Positions 1 through 7,440 of a DNA stretch of 64,000 bases are shown piece after piece. Each line of letters opens with the position of its first letter. Within the stretch, counting starts at the first letter, position 1. Source of the stretch: Kibdelosporangium sp. MJ126-NF4. Lineage in GTDB: Bacteria; Actinomycetota; Actinomycetes; Mycobacteriales; Pseudonocardiaceae. The notes under the pieces were generated by a model. That model did no database searches and was not told the origin of the DNA. It saw only the letters and a list, made by a program, of their open reading frames with translations. The stretch spans positions 62,001 to 126,000 of the forward strand of contig NZ_CDME01000016.1 of NCBI RefSeq assembly GCF_000826545.1, given 5' to 3'. Made by a program: the position numbers and the translations under genes.

Positions 1-377
1 TCGGCTACATCTCGGTCCAAGCCTACCTGGACAGGCTGGACGACGCGTCGGCGGCTCTGCTGCGCTCGGAACTGGCCAGGCGCACGGGGTTCCAGACGAC
101 CTTCGGCTGGGGGCCGAGGTTCCTGCACTCGACCGGGCAGTACCACAAGGGCGGCCACCAGAACGGGGCCTTCCTGCAGATCACCGGCGCGGTCGACGAG
201 GACCTCGAAGTGCCCGACCGGCCGTACACGCTCGGTGTGTTGCAGCGGGCGCAGGCGTTGGGCGACGGCCAGGTGCTCAAGGAGCACGGCCGTCCGGTGT
301 TGCGGCTGCACCTGACCGACCGGGCAGCAGGCCTGGCCCACCTCGTGAACGCCGTGCAGGAGGTAGAACGGCCATGA
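1..377 (+). CDS. pgi: Glucose-6-phosphate isomerase, C-terminal part
   Basis: The last ~124 codons of phosphoglucose isomerase run in from the left edge; the 5' part is outside the window. The enzyme interconverts glucose-6-phosphate and fructose-6-phosphate in the cytosol. Visible family landmarks are the segment GYISVQAYLDR near the start and STGQYHKGG, whose Gln and Lys belong to the conserved PGI C-terminal signature. The stop codon (375-377) overlaps the zwf start by 4 bases (ATGA), so the two genes are very probably translationally coupled. The pgi-zwf-opcA order is the actinobacterial pentose-phosphate arrangement. Confidence 0.9.
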   Translation, partial: GYISVQAYLDRLDDASAALLRSELARRTGFQTTFGWGPRFLHSTGQYHKGGHQNGAFLQITGAVDEDLEVPDRPYTLGVLQRAQALGDGQVLKEHGRPVLRLHLTDRAAGLAHLVNAVQEVERP

Positions 378-1903
378 CGACCACGTGGCAGAACCCGCTC
401 CGCGACGAGCGGGACAAGCGGCTGCCGAGGATCGCCGGGCCGTGCGGCCTGGTGATCTTCGGGGTCACCGGTGACCTGTCGCGCAAGAAGCTGATGCCCG
501 CGATCTACGACCTGGCCAACCGGGGCCTGCTGCCGCCCGGCTTCGCGCTGACCGGGTTCGCCCGCCGCGACTGGGAGAACGAGGACTTCGCCCAGGTCGT
601 CTACGACGCGGTCAAGGAGCACGCGCGGACCCCGTTCCGCCAGGAGGTCTGGGACCGGCTGGCCGAGGGCATCCGGTTCGTGCAGGGCTCGTTCGACGAC
701 GACGAGGCGTTCGACCGGCTCGCCCAGACCGTCCGCGAGCTCGACGAGGAACGCGGCACCGGCGGCAACCACGCGTTCTACCTGTCGATCCCGCCCGCCG
801 CGTTCCCCGTGGTGTGCAAGCAGCTCGCTCGCTCCGGACTGGCCAGTCAGGACGGTGAGAGCTGGCGGCGGGTCGTCATCGAGAAGCCGTTCGGGCACGA
901 CCTGGAGAGCGCACGCGAGCTCAACGGAATCGTCAACGAGGTCTTCCCCGAGGAGTCGGTGTTCCGCATCGACCACTACCTCGGCAAGGAGACCGTGCAG
1001 AACATCCTGGCGCTGCGGTTCGCCAACCAGCTGTACGAGCCCATCTGGAACGCAAACTACGTCGACCACGTGCAGATCACCATGGCCGAGGACATCGGGC
1101 TCGGTGGGCGCGCGGGGTACTACGACGGTATCGGCGCGGCGCGGGACGTCATCCAGAACCACCTGCTGCAGCTGATGGCGTTCACCACGATCGAGGACCC
1201 GGTGTCGTTCTCGCCGCAGTCGCTGCGGACCGAGCGGATCAAGGTGCTGTCGGCGACCAAGCCCGCCGAGCCGTTCGGCGAGACGACCGCACGCGGTCAG
1301 TACACCGGCGGCTGGCAGGGCGGCAAGAAGGTGCCCGGCCTGCTGGAGGAGGAAGGCTTCCCGCCGGACTCCACGACCGAGACGTTCGCCGCGATCACGC
1401 TGGAGGTGAACACCCGCCGCTGGGCCGGTGTGCCCTTCTACCTGCGGACCGGCAAGCGGCTGGGCCGCAGGGTGACCGAGATCGCGGTGATGTTCAAGCG
1501 GGCGCCGCACCTGCCGTTCGACCAGACCTCAACCGAGGAACTGGGGCAGAACGCGGTCGTCATCCGGATCCAGCCCGACGAGGGAATCACGATCCGGTTC
1601 GGCTCCAAGGTGCCGGGGACCACGATGGAGGTCCGGGACGTCACGATGGACTTCAGCTACGGCCGGGCGTTCACCGAGTCGTCGCCGGAGGCCTACGAGC
1701 GGCTGATCCTGGACGTGCTGCTGGGCGAGCCGTCGCTGTTCCCGGTGGCAGGCGAGATCGAGCGGTCGTGGGAGATCCTGGACCCGATCCTGGATTTCTG
1801 GACCGAGCAGGGCAAGCCGGACCCGTACGCGCCGGGTGAGTGGGGCCCGCCGTCGGCGGAGAAGATGCTCAACCGCACCGGCCGCACGTGGAGGCACCCG
1901 TGA
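374..1903 (+). CDS. zwf: Glucose-6-phosphate 1-dehydrogenase
   Basis: This 509-residue enzyme oxidises glucose-6-phosphate to 6-phosphogluconolactone, producing NADPH. The N-terminal Rossmann motif GVTGDLSRKK starts at residue 30 and the substrate-binding signature RIDHYLGKE lies at 198-206, with the catalytic His in or next to it. Length is normal for the family. The ATG at 374 overlaps the pgi stop, and its own stop overlaps the GTG start of opcA (GTGA), so the three genes form a tightly coupled operon. Nothing suggests damage. Confidence 0.96.
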   Translation: MTTTWQNPLRDERDKRLPRIAGPCGLVIFGVTGDLSRKKLMPAIYDLANRGLLPPGFALTGFARRDWENEDFAQVVYDAVKEHARTPFRQEVWDRLAEGIRFVQGSFDDDEAFDRLAQTVRELDEERGTGGNHAFYLSIPPAAFPVVCKQLARSGLASQDGESWRRVVIEKPFGHDLESARELNGIVNEVFPEESVFRIDHYLGKETVQNILALRFANQLYEPIWNANYVDHVQITMAEDIGLGGRAGYYDGIGAARDVIQNHLLQLMAFTTIEDPVSFSPQSLRTERIKVLSATKPAEPFGETTARGQYTGGWQGGKKVPGLLEEEGFPPDSTTETFAAITLEVNTRRWAGVPFYLRTGKRLGRRVTEIAVMFKRAPHLPFDQTSTEELGQNAVVIRIQPDEGITIRFGSKVPGTTMEVRDVTMDFSYGRAFTESSPEAYERLILDVLLGEPSLFPVAGEIERSWEILDPILDFWTEQGKPDPYAPGEWGPPSAEKMLNRTGRTWRHP

Positions 1904-2850
1904 TCATCGACATGCCGACGACGAACACGGCGAAGGTCAACGCCAAGATCGTCGAGCTGCGCCAGCAGGGCGGCGCGGTCGCGCTGGGCCGCGTGCTGAC
2001 GCTGGTGATCGTCACCGACGACGGTGAGAAGACCGAGGAAGCGATCGAGGCGGCCAACGAGGCCAGCCGCGAACACCCCTGCCGCGTGATCGTGGTGGCC
2101 AGGGGCGCGCGGGAAGCCGCGCCACGGCTGGACGCCCAGATCCGCGTCGGCGGTGACGCGGGCGCGTCCGAGGTGATCGTGCTGCGGCTCTACGGCGAAC
2201 TGGTCGAGCACGGGGACACGTGCGTGATCCCGCTGCTGCTGCCGGACGCGCCGGTGGTGGCGTGGTGGCCGTTCGAGGCGCCCGAGAACCCGTCGGAGGA
2301 CCGGATCGGCCAGCTGGCGCACCGCAGGATCACCGACGCGGCGACCGACAGGGATCCCACGCGGGCACTGGAATGCCGCCGTTCGTCCTATTCGGACGGT
2401 GACACGGACCTGGCGTGGACGAGGCTGACCCAGTGGCGCGCCTACCTGGCCGCGGCGCTGGACCTGCCGCCGTACGAGGAGATCACCGGCGCGACGGTGG
2501 CCGGTGAGGCGGACTCGCCGTCGACGGACCTGCTGGCGGGCTGGCTGGCGGCGTACCTGAAGGTCCCGGTGCGCAGGCTGCCGCCGCAGCGCAACGCGCC
2601 GGGGATCAACGCGGTCGTGCTGGAACGCAAGTCCGGCCCGGTCGAACTGTCCAGGTTGGACGGAAAGGTCGGCACGCTCCGCCAGCCGGGCCAGCCGGAA
2701 CGCCGCGTGGCGCTTGCCCGCCGCAACGTGAAGGACTGCCTGGTGGAGGAGCTGCGCAGGCTCGACCCTGACGAGATCTACGAGGCCACCCTCGAAGGCC
2801 TCACCCAGGTCGACGCGGCGCGGGACGAGCCGGAGCCCGCACAGGCCTAG
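1900..2850 (+). CDS. opcA: Glucose-6-phosphate dehydrogenase assembly protein OpcA
   Basis: OpcA is required for active multimeric G6PDH in actinobacteria and cyanobacteria. The 316-residue product begins IIDMPTTNTAKVNAKI after the start residue and contains the conserved stretch VVAWWPFEAPENP typical of the family. I chose GTG 1900 over the longer in-frame ATG at 1840 because it gives the 4-base GTGA overlap with zwf, matching the pgi-zwf junction. An ATG at 1912 is an alternative. The gene ends the operon and a strong hairpin follows 11 bases later. Confidence 0.93.
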   Translation: MIIDMPTTNTAKVNAKIVELRQQGGAVALGRVLTLVIVTDDGEKTEEAIEAANEASREHPCRVIVVARGAREAAPRLDAQIRVGGDAGASEVIVLRLYGELVEHGDTCVIPLLLPDAPVVAWWPFEAPENPSEDRIGQLAHRRITDAATDRDPTRALECRRSSYSDGDTDLAWTRLTQWRAYLAAALDLPPYEEITGATVAGEADSPSTDLLAGWLAAYLKVPVRRLPPQRNAPGINAVVLERKSGPVELSRLDGKVGTLRQPGQPERRVALARRNVKDCLVEELRRLDPDEIYEATLEGLTQVDAARDEPEPAQA

Positions 2851-2860
2851 ACGCTCGTTG

Positions 2861-2907
2861 GGCCGGTGGAGTCCTTGGCGGGATCACTGCCAAGGACCCC
2901 ACCGGCC
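2861..2907. terminator. Intrinsic-type terminator after opcA
   Basis: A 19-nt stem with 18 pairs: GGCCGGTGGAGTCCTTGGC (2861-2879) pairs with 2889-2907 across a 9-nt loop. The following bases (TTCCGTCT) are only weakly T-rich, as is common in high-GC actinobacteria. Confidence 0.85.
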
Positions 2908-2927
2908 TTCCGTCTCATTGCAGCCCC

Positions 2928-3075
2928 GTGTCCACCGTTCCAGCACCGCGTGTCCACCGTTCCGGCAGCATGAGATGCATTTTCCAGCACAGGGTGTCCA
3001 CCGATGACACAGCACGGGATGGACTTTTCAGCAGTTCGACGTACCTTCCACCGTCCGGCGCGTGTCCACCGTTCC
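2928..3075. repeat. Dispersed direct repeats GTGTCCACCGTTCC
   Basis: The 14-mer GTGTCCACCGTTCC occurs exactly at 2928-2941, 2950-2963 and 3062-3075, with a degenerate copy at 2994-3007 (GTGTCCACCGATGA). All lie in the 450-bp gap between the opcA terminator and lon. No convincing gene is present in this gap; the open frames across it do not resemble known proteins. The repeats could be regulatory-protein sites or the debris of a small repeated element. Confidence 0.6.
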
Positions 3076-3257
3076 GACACGGTGAGTCAAACTGCTCGAC
3101 TCGCTTCCAGCTTTGGCAGTTTCGCTTCGCGCCGCTCGCGGGTTCAACTCACCATGTCGGAGCCAGTGGACACGCGCTGGGTTTCGGCGATCTTCGGCGC
3201 GCTCGCGCGCCTGCGATCGCCGTGAGCGAACGCCGGAATTGTTCGTCGATCTACGTA

Positions 3258-3278
3258 GTTGAGCGAATCAGACTCAAT
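3258..3278. promoter_or_regulatory. HAIR-like HspR operator upstream of lon
   Basis: The sequence TTGAGC-gaatcag-ACTCAA matches the HspR-binding HAIR consensus CTTGAGT-N7-ACTCAAG at 11 of 14 defined positions with the correct 7-nt spacer. It ends 25 bases before the lon start. In Streptomyces, lon is a known HspR-repressed heat-shock gene, so the position supports the call. Repressor identity is inferred; no hspR gene is in the window. Confidence 0.72.
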
Positions 3279-3303
3279 CTTCTTCGTAGAGGGTGTGACA
3301 GCC

Positions 3304-5652
3304 GTGAGCGAGACCTTGAACCTCCCCGTTCTGCCGCTGGATGACGTCGTCGTGCTGCCCGGGATGGTTGTTCCGGTCCGGCTCGCCGAGGCCGACGCGC
3401 GGGCCGCGATCGACGCGGCGCAGGCCGCGGGCCAGTCGAAGATCCTGCTGGTCCCGCGACTGGACGGGAAGTACGCCAAAGCGGGCACGGTCGGCGAGAT
3501 CGAGCAGATCGGACGCCTGCCCGGCGGGCAGAAGGCCGCCGTGGTCCGCGGCATCTCCCGTGCCAGGATCGGCGCGGCGACGAGCGGCCCCGGCGCGGCA
3601 CTGTGGGTCGAGGCCACCGAGCTCGACGACGTCGCCGACGAGCGGGCCCGCGACCTGGCCAAGGAGTACAAGACCCTGACCACCGCGATCCTGCAGCGCC
3701 GGGGCGCCTGGCAGGTCGTTGACCAGGTGCAGCAGGTCAGCGACCCGGCGCAGTTGGCCGACCTGGCCGGATACGCGCCCTACCTCACCGAGGAGCAGAA
3801 GCTCTGGCTGCTGGAGACGCCGAACGTCACCGAGCGGCTGGCCAAGCTCGTCACGTGGGCACAGGAGCACATCGCCGAGCTCGACGTCGCCGAGACCATC
3901 AACAAGGACGTCAAGGAAGGCGTCGAGAAACAGCAGCGCGAGTTCCTGCTGCGCCAGCAGCTGGCCGCGATCCGCAAGGAACTGGCCGAGCTGGACGGCA
4001 AACCGGCGTCCGAGGAGCAGGACTACCGCGCCCGCGTCGAGGAGGCCGACCTGCCCGAGCACGTCGAGAAGGCCGCGCTGGCCGAGGTCGACAAGCTGGA
4101 GCGCACGTCGGAGCAGTCGCCCGAGGTCGGCTGGATCCGCACCTGGCTGGACACCGTCCTGGACATGCCGTGGAACGAGCGCACCGAGGACAGCTACGAC
4201 ATCCAGGGCGCGCGTGCGGTGCTCGACGCGGACCACGCGGGTTTGGACGACGTCAAGGAACGAATCATCGAGTACTTGGCGGTCCGTCGCCGCCGGGCCG
4301 ACCGTGGCCTGGGTGTCGTGGGCGGCCGCCGCAGCGGCGCGGTGCTGGCGCTGGTCGGTCCGCCCGGTGTCGGCAAGACGTCGCTGGGTGAGTCCGTCGC
4401 GCGGGCGATGGGGCGCGAGTTCGTCCGGGTCGCGCTGGGTGGCGTGCGTGACGAGGCCGAGATCCGCGGTCACCGCCGCACGTACGTCGGCGCCCAGTCC
4501 GGCCGGATCGTGCGTGCCATCAAGGAATCCGGTTCGATGAACCCGGTCGTGCTGCTCGACGAGATCGACAAGGTCGGCGCGGACTACCGGGGCGACCCGA
4601 CCGCGGCGCTGCTGGAAGTGCTCGACCCGGCGCAGAACCACACGTTCCGCGACCACTACCTCGAGGTCGAGCTGGACCTGTCCGACGTGGTGTTCCTGGC
4701 GACGGCCAACGTGCTGGAATCCATCCCCGGCCCGTTGCTCGACCGGATGGAGCTGGTGCAGCTCGACGGCTACACCGAGGAGGAGAAGGTCGTCATCGCG
4801 CGTGACCACCTGCTGCCCCGCCAGCTGGACCGGGCCGGACTGACCACCGAGGACGCGACGTTCGACGACGACGCGTTGCGACTGCTGGCAGCCGAGTACA
4901 CACGCGAGGCAGGTGTGCGGCAGCTGGAGCGGGCGATCGCACGGGTGCTGCGCAAGGTGACCACCAAGCTGGCGCTCGGCGAGGACCTGAAGTCCGTCCA
5001 CATCGGACCGGCCGAGATCAAGGACTACCTCGGCAGCGCGAAGTTCAAGCCGGAGTCGGGCGAACGGACATCGGTTCCCGGCGTGGCAACGGGTCTGGCC
5101 GTGACCGGGGTCGGCGGTGACGTGCTGTTCGTCGAGGCTTCCCTGTCGGACAAGGAAACCGGGCACACCGGTGTGACGCTGACCGGGCAGCTGGGCGACG
5201 TGATGAAGGAGTCCGCCCAGATCGCGCTGTCGTACCTGCGGTCGCGCGGCGCCGAGCTGGAACTGCCGGTGGGCGACCTGTCGGAGCGCAACATCCACAT
5301 CCACGTTCCGGCCGGTGCGGTTCCGAAGGACGGCCCGAGCGCGGGCGTGACCATGACGACCGCGTTGGCGTCGCTGCTGTCGGGACGCCCGGTGCGCTCG
5401 GAGGTCGCGATGACCGGCGAGGTGTCGCTGACCGGGCGGGTCCTGCCGATCGGTGGCGTGAAGCAGAAGCTGCTCGCCGCCCACCGGATGGGCCTGACCA
5501 CGATCCTGCTGCCCAAGCGCAACGAGCCGGACCTGGAGGACGTGCCGGAGACCGTGCTGAAGGAGCTGACCGTGCACCTGGTCAGCGATGTCCGCGAGGT
5601 GCTTGACCTCGCGCTGCAACCGGCCACCTCAGCCGCCGCGATCGCGGCCTGA
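3304..5652 (+). CDS. lon: ATP-dependent protease Lon
   Basis: Lon degrades misfolded and regulatory proteins in the cytosol. The 782-residue product has an N-terminal substrate-binding domain starting LPVLPLDDVVVLPGMVVP, an AAA+ module with Walker A GPPGVGKT (residues 352-359) and Walker B VVLLDEIDK, and a C-terminal Ser-Lys protease domain with KDGPSAG (Ser ~679) and GGVKQK (Lys ~720). I chose GTG 3304 because it starts the family's usual N-terminus; GTG 3295 and the TTG at 3259 inside the HAIR site are less likely. The gene is apparently monocistronic, with a HAIR operator before it and a terminator after it. Confidence 0.95.
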   Translation: MSETLNLPVLPLDDVVVLPGMVVPVRLAEADARAAIDAAQAAGQSKILLVPRLDGKYAKAGTVGEIEQIGRLPGGQKAAVVRGISRARIGAATSGPGAALWVEATELDDVADERARDLAKEYKTLTTAILQRRGAWQVVDQVQQVSDPAQLADLAGYAPYLTEEQKLWLLETPNVTERLAKLVTWAQEHIAELDVAETINKDVKEGVEKQQREFLLRQQLAAIRKELAELDGKPASEEQDYRARVEEADLPEHVEKAALAEVDKLERTSEQSPEVGWIRTWLDTVLDMPWNERTEDSYDIQGARAVLDADHAGLDDVKERIIEYLAVRRRRADRGLGVVGGRRSGAVLALVGPPGVGKTSLGESVARAMGREFVRVALGGVRDEAEIRGHRRTYVGAQSGRIVRAIKESGSMNPVVLLDEIDKVGADYRGDPTAALLEVLDPAQNHTFRDHYLEVELDLSDVVFLATANVLESIPGPLLDRMELVQLDGYTEEEKVVIARDHLLPRQLDRAGLTTEDATFDDDALRLLAAEYTREAGVRQLERAIARVLRKVTTKLALGEDLKSVHIGPAEIKDYLGSAKFKPESGERTSVPGVATGLAVTGVGGDVLFVEASLSDKETGHTGVTLTGQLGDVMKESAQIALSYLRSRGAELELPVGDLSERNIHIHVPAGAVPKDGPSAGVTMTTALASLLSGRPVRSEVAMTGEVSLTGRVLPIGGVKQKLLAAHRMGLTTILLPKRNEPDLEDVPETVLKELTVHLVSDVREVLDLALQPATSAAAIAA

Positions 5653-5669
5653 GCGACCGGAGACCACAG

Positions 5670-5696
5670 GGGCCACCCACCGCGGGTGGCCCTTTT
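5670..5696. terminator. Intrinsic terminator after lon
   Basis: A perfect 9-bp stem GGGCCACCC/GGGTGGCCC (5670-5678 and 5684-5692) with a 5-nt loop is followed by TTTT. This is a textbook rho-independent terminator. Confidence 0.9.
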
Positions 5697-5709
5697 CCAT
5701 TACTCCCGA

Positions 5710-5738
5710 TTGACTGTAACCCCACGAGGGGGTATAAA
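5710..5738 (+). promoter_or_regulatory. Sigma-70-type promoter, probably leaderless, with GGGGGTAT repeats
   Basis: TTGACT (5710-5715) and TATAAA (5733-5738) are separated by exactly 17 bp, close to the housekeeping consensus and unusual in this high-GC window. Transcription would begin about 7 bases after the -10, at or next to the ATG at 5746, so the mRNA should be leaderless. The spacer holds an inverted pair (ACCCC-acga-GGGGT), and GGGGGTAT occurs twice, at 5728-5735 and 5740-5747. These are plausible autoregulatory sites for the encoded ribbon-helix-helix domain. Confidence 0.75.
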
Positions 5739-5745
5739 TGGGGGT

Positions 5746-6435
5746 ATGCCGAAGGTCAACGTGTACCTGCCTGATGAACTGGCCGACGCGGTCAAGGCCG
5801 CGAACCTGCCGTTGTCCGCGATCTGCCAGCGCGCGCTCGAACAGTCCGTGAAGCGGGTGACCGCGATCAGGGCCACGGTGCTCGGGGATCTGGCCATCGA
5901 TCCGACAGCTCAGCTGTCCCACTTCACCGACCGAAGCCGGACCGTGCTCAAGATGGCCATCGCGAAAGCTCAGGAAGACGGCGCCGACAACGTCGGCACG
6001 GAGCATCTGCTGCACGCGATGCTCGCCGAGGGCGACAACCTGGCGCTGCGCGTGCTGCGTGCCGAGGAGATCGAGCCAGCTGTGATCGCGGTGCCGCTTC
6101 CGACCGGTTCAGGCTCGGCAACGCAGTTCAGCAGCCCGGCCGCCAACGCGCTGGAGCTGACGGTCACCGAAGCGATTTCGTTGGGGCACAACTACGTCGG
6201 CTGTGAGCACCTGCTGCTCGGGCTACTCAGCGAGCCTGATGGAACTGCCGGACATGTCCTACGACAGCTGGGCCTCGACCTGCGGTCCACGCGAAAGGCC
6301 GTGGCGGCAGCACTTTTGGGTTACGCGCACTTGCGCGCACAGCCCGCGAACAATCCCGCAACCGTGATCGCGGCAGTCGTCCGGCAGGAACTGCAGCCGA
6401 TCATCGAGCGGATCGAACGCCTGGAACAGGGCTAG
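5746..6435 (+). CDS. Ribbon-helix-helix/Clp N-terminal (Clp R) domain protein
   Basis: The 229-residue protein starts PKVNVYLPDELADAVKAANL, an N-terminus like small ribbon-helix-helix DNA-binding proteins. It continues with two Clp-N (Clp R) type repeats containing GTEHLLHAML (~residues 86-95) and GCEHLLLGLL (~152-161), and a short C-terminal helix. There is no AAA+ ATPase domain, so it is not a ClpC/ClpB unfoldase. It may be a regulator or adaptor that senses or presents Clp substrates; function is inferred. ATG 5746 is preferred over the upstream in-frame ATG at 5686, which lies inside the lon terminator. It sits directly after lon. Confidence 0.85.
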   Translation: MPKVNVYLPDELADAVKAANLPLSAICQRALEQSVKRVTAIRATVLGDLAIDPTAQLSHFTDRSRTVLKMAIAKAQEDGADNVGTEHLLHAMLAEGDNLALRVLRAEEIEPAVIAVPLPTGSGSATQFSSPAANALELTVTEAISLGHNYVGCEHLLLGLLSEPDGTAGHVLRQLGLDLRSTRKAVAAALLGYAHLRAQPANNPATVIAAVVRQELQPIIERIERLEQG

Positions 6436-6516
6436 ATGCTGCGCCGGGCGCTCTGGTGGGGTGGGATGTCCTTGCTGACCGCGATCCTGCTGACGATCAT
6501 GACAGGAACTCTCTGA
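6436..6516 (+). CDS. Possible 26-residue membrane peptide
   Basis: An ATG directly abuts the previous stop codon (6433-6435) and opens a 26-codon frame. Its TGA shares one base with the ATG of the next gene. The predicted peptide begins MLRRALWWGG and ends with a hydrophobic helix containing LLTAILLTIM, a typical single-span membrane peptide with a basic N-terminus. Perfect packing between two genes and translational coupling argue for a real small gene, but no family is recognised and the frame is short. It could equally be a leader that only couples translation. Confidence 0.4.
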   Translation: MLRRALWWGGMSLLTAILLTIMTGTL

Positions 6517-7427
6517 TGCGACGTGTGCTGCTTGTGGCGACCGGCGACACGATGGCCTCCATGCAGGACGCCGTCGCGACCGGCTCCCAACTGCTGAGTG
6601 CGGTGGCCGATGTCCCCGGTGTCGAGGTCACCGTCGAGGACGTCATGGCGGAGCCCAGCTGGGACACCACACCCGGCACGATGCTGGCGCTGGCCCGTCG
6701 AGTCCGTACAGCGCTGCTGGACGACGGTTTCGACGGTGTTGTTGTCACGCATGGTGTTGACACGCTTGAAGAAACCGCGTTCCTGACCGATCTGATGGCC
6801 GGGCCCGCGGTCGAGCGTGGTGGCATCGTGTTCACCGGCGCCACCCAGTACTTCGACGAGCCCGGCACTGACGGCCCGGACAACCTCGTCGACGCGATCA
6901 CGGCGGCTCCGGAAACAGCCGGTCTCGGCGCTGTGGTGTGTTTCCACGGCGACCTGCACGCTGCCCGCTGGGCCGCGCTGGCCACGGCCACCACGTTCGC
7001 TTCGGATCCGGTACTGGGGCAGGTCAGTCGCGAGGGAGTCACGATCACCGCCGCTCCCCCGCCCCGGCCGCCGCAGGCCGACGGCATCCCGGAGACCGAT
7101 GTCGCCCTGATCAAGACCTATCCGGGGATGCCTGCCGAAATGCTGACCGCGGCGGCCGACGCCGGTGCGCGCGGTGTCGTGCTGGAAGGCACCGGAGCGG
7201 GCAACGTCCCGGTCGAGTTGTTCATTCCGATCAGTGAACTCACCGAGTGGGGCATCCCGGTGGTGATCGCGTCCCGTGCGGGTCGCGCGACGTCGACCGG
7301 CCTCGCGGGGAAGGTCGGCGCGATCAGTGCCCAGGGGCTGCGGCCTGGTCACGCACGGGTCGCGCTGATGGTCGCACTGACGACAGGCGGCGTCGACGCG
7401 GTCCGCTCATGGTTCGCCCGGCTCTGA
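6516..7427 (+). CDS. Asparaginase-family protein with altered active site
   Basis: The 303-residue protein belongs to the bacterial L-asparaginase/glutaminase fold. The first signature, usually TGGTI, reads ATGDTMAS, and the second, usually HGTDT-EET, reads THGVDTLEETAF at about residue 80. The nucleophilic Thr of motif 1 is present. The Thr of the catalytic Thr-Asp pair in motif 2 is Val, which would be expected to reduce or change activity. Typical downstream asparaginase sequence follows (GVVLEGTGAGNVP). ATG 6516 is preferred to an upstream in-frame GTG at 6456 because it couples to the preceding small frame. It lies 13 bases before pgl. Confidence 0.82.
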   Translation: MRRVLLVATGDTMASMQDAVATGSQLLSAVADVPGVEVTVEDVMAEPSWDTTPGTMLALARRVRTALLDDGFDGVVVTHGVDTLEETAFLTDLMAGPAVERGGIVFTGATQYFDEPGTDGPDNLVDAITAAPETAGLGAVVCFHGDLHAARWAALATATTFASDPVLGQVSREGVTITAAPPPRPPQADGIPETDVALIKTYPGMPAEMLTAAADAGARGVVLEGTGAGNVPVELFIPISELTEWGIPVVIASRAGRATSTGLAGKVGAISAQGLRPGHARVALMVALTTGGVDAVRSWFARL

Positions 7428-7440
7428 GAAGATACTGGCC

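Noticed and set aside
2928..3344. 138-codon frame spanning the lon promoter region
   Set aside because: It begins in the GTGTCCACCGTTCC repeat, crosses the HAIR site and the lon start, and has no family resemblance.
3274..5619. 781-codon minus-strand frame opposite lon
   Set aside because: Shadow frame; lon has all expected motifs on the plus strand.
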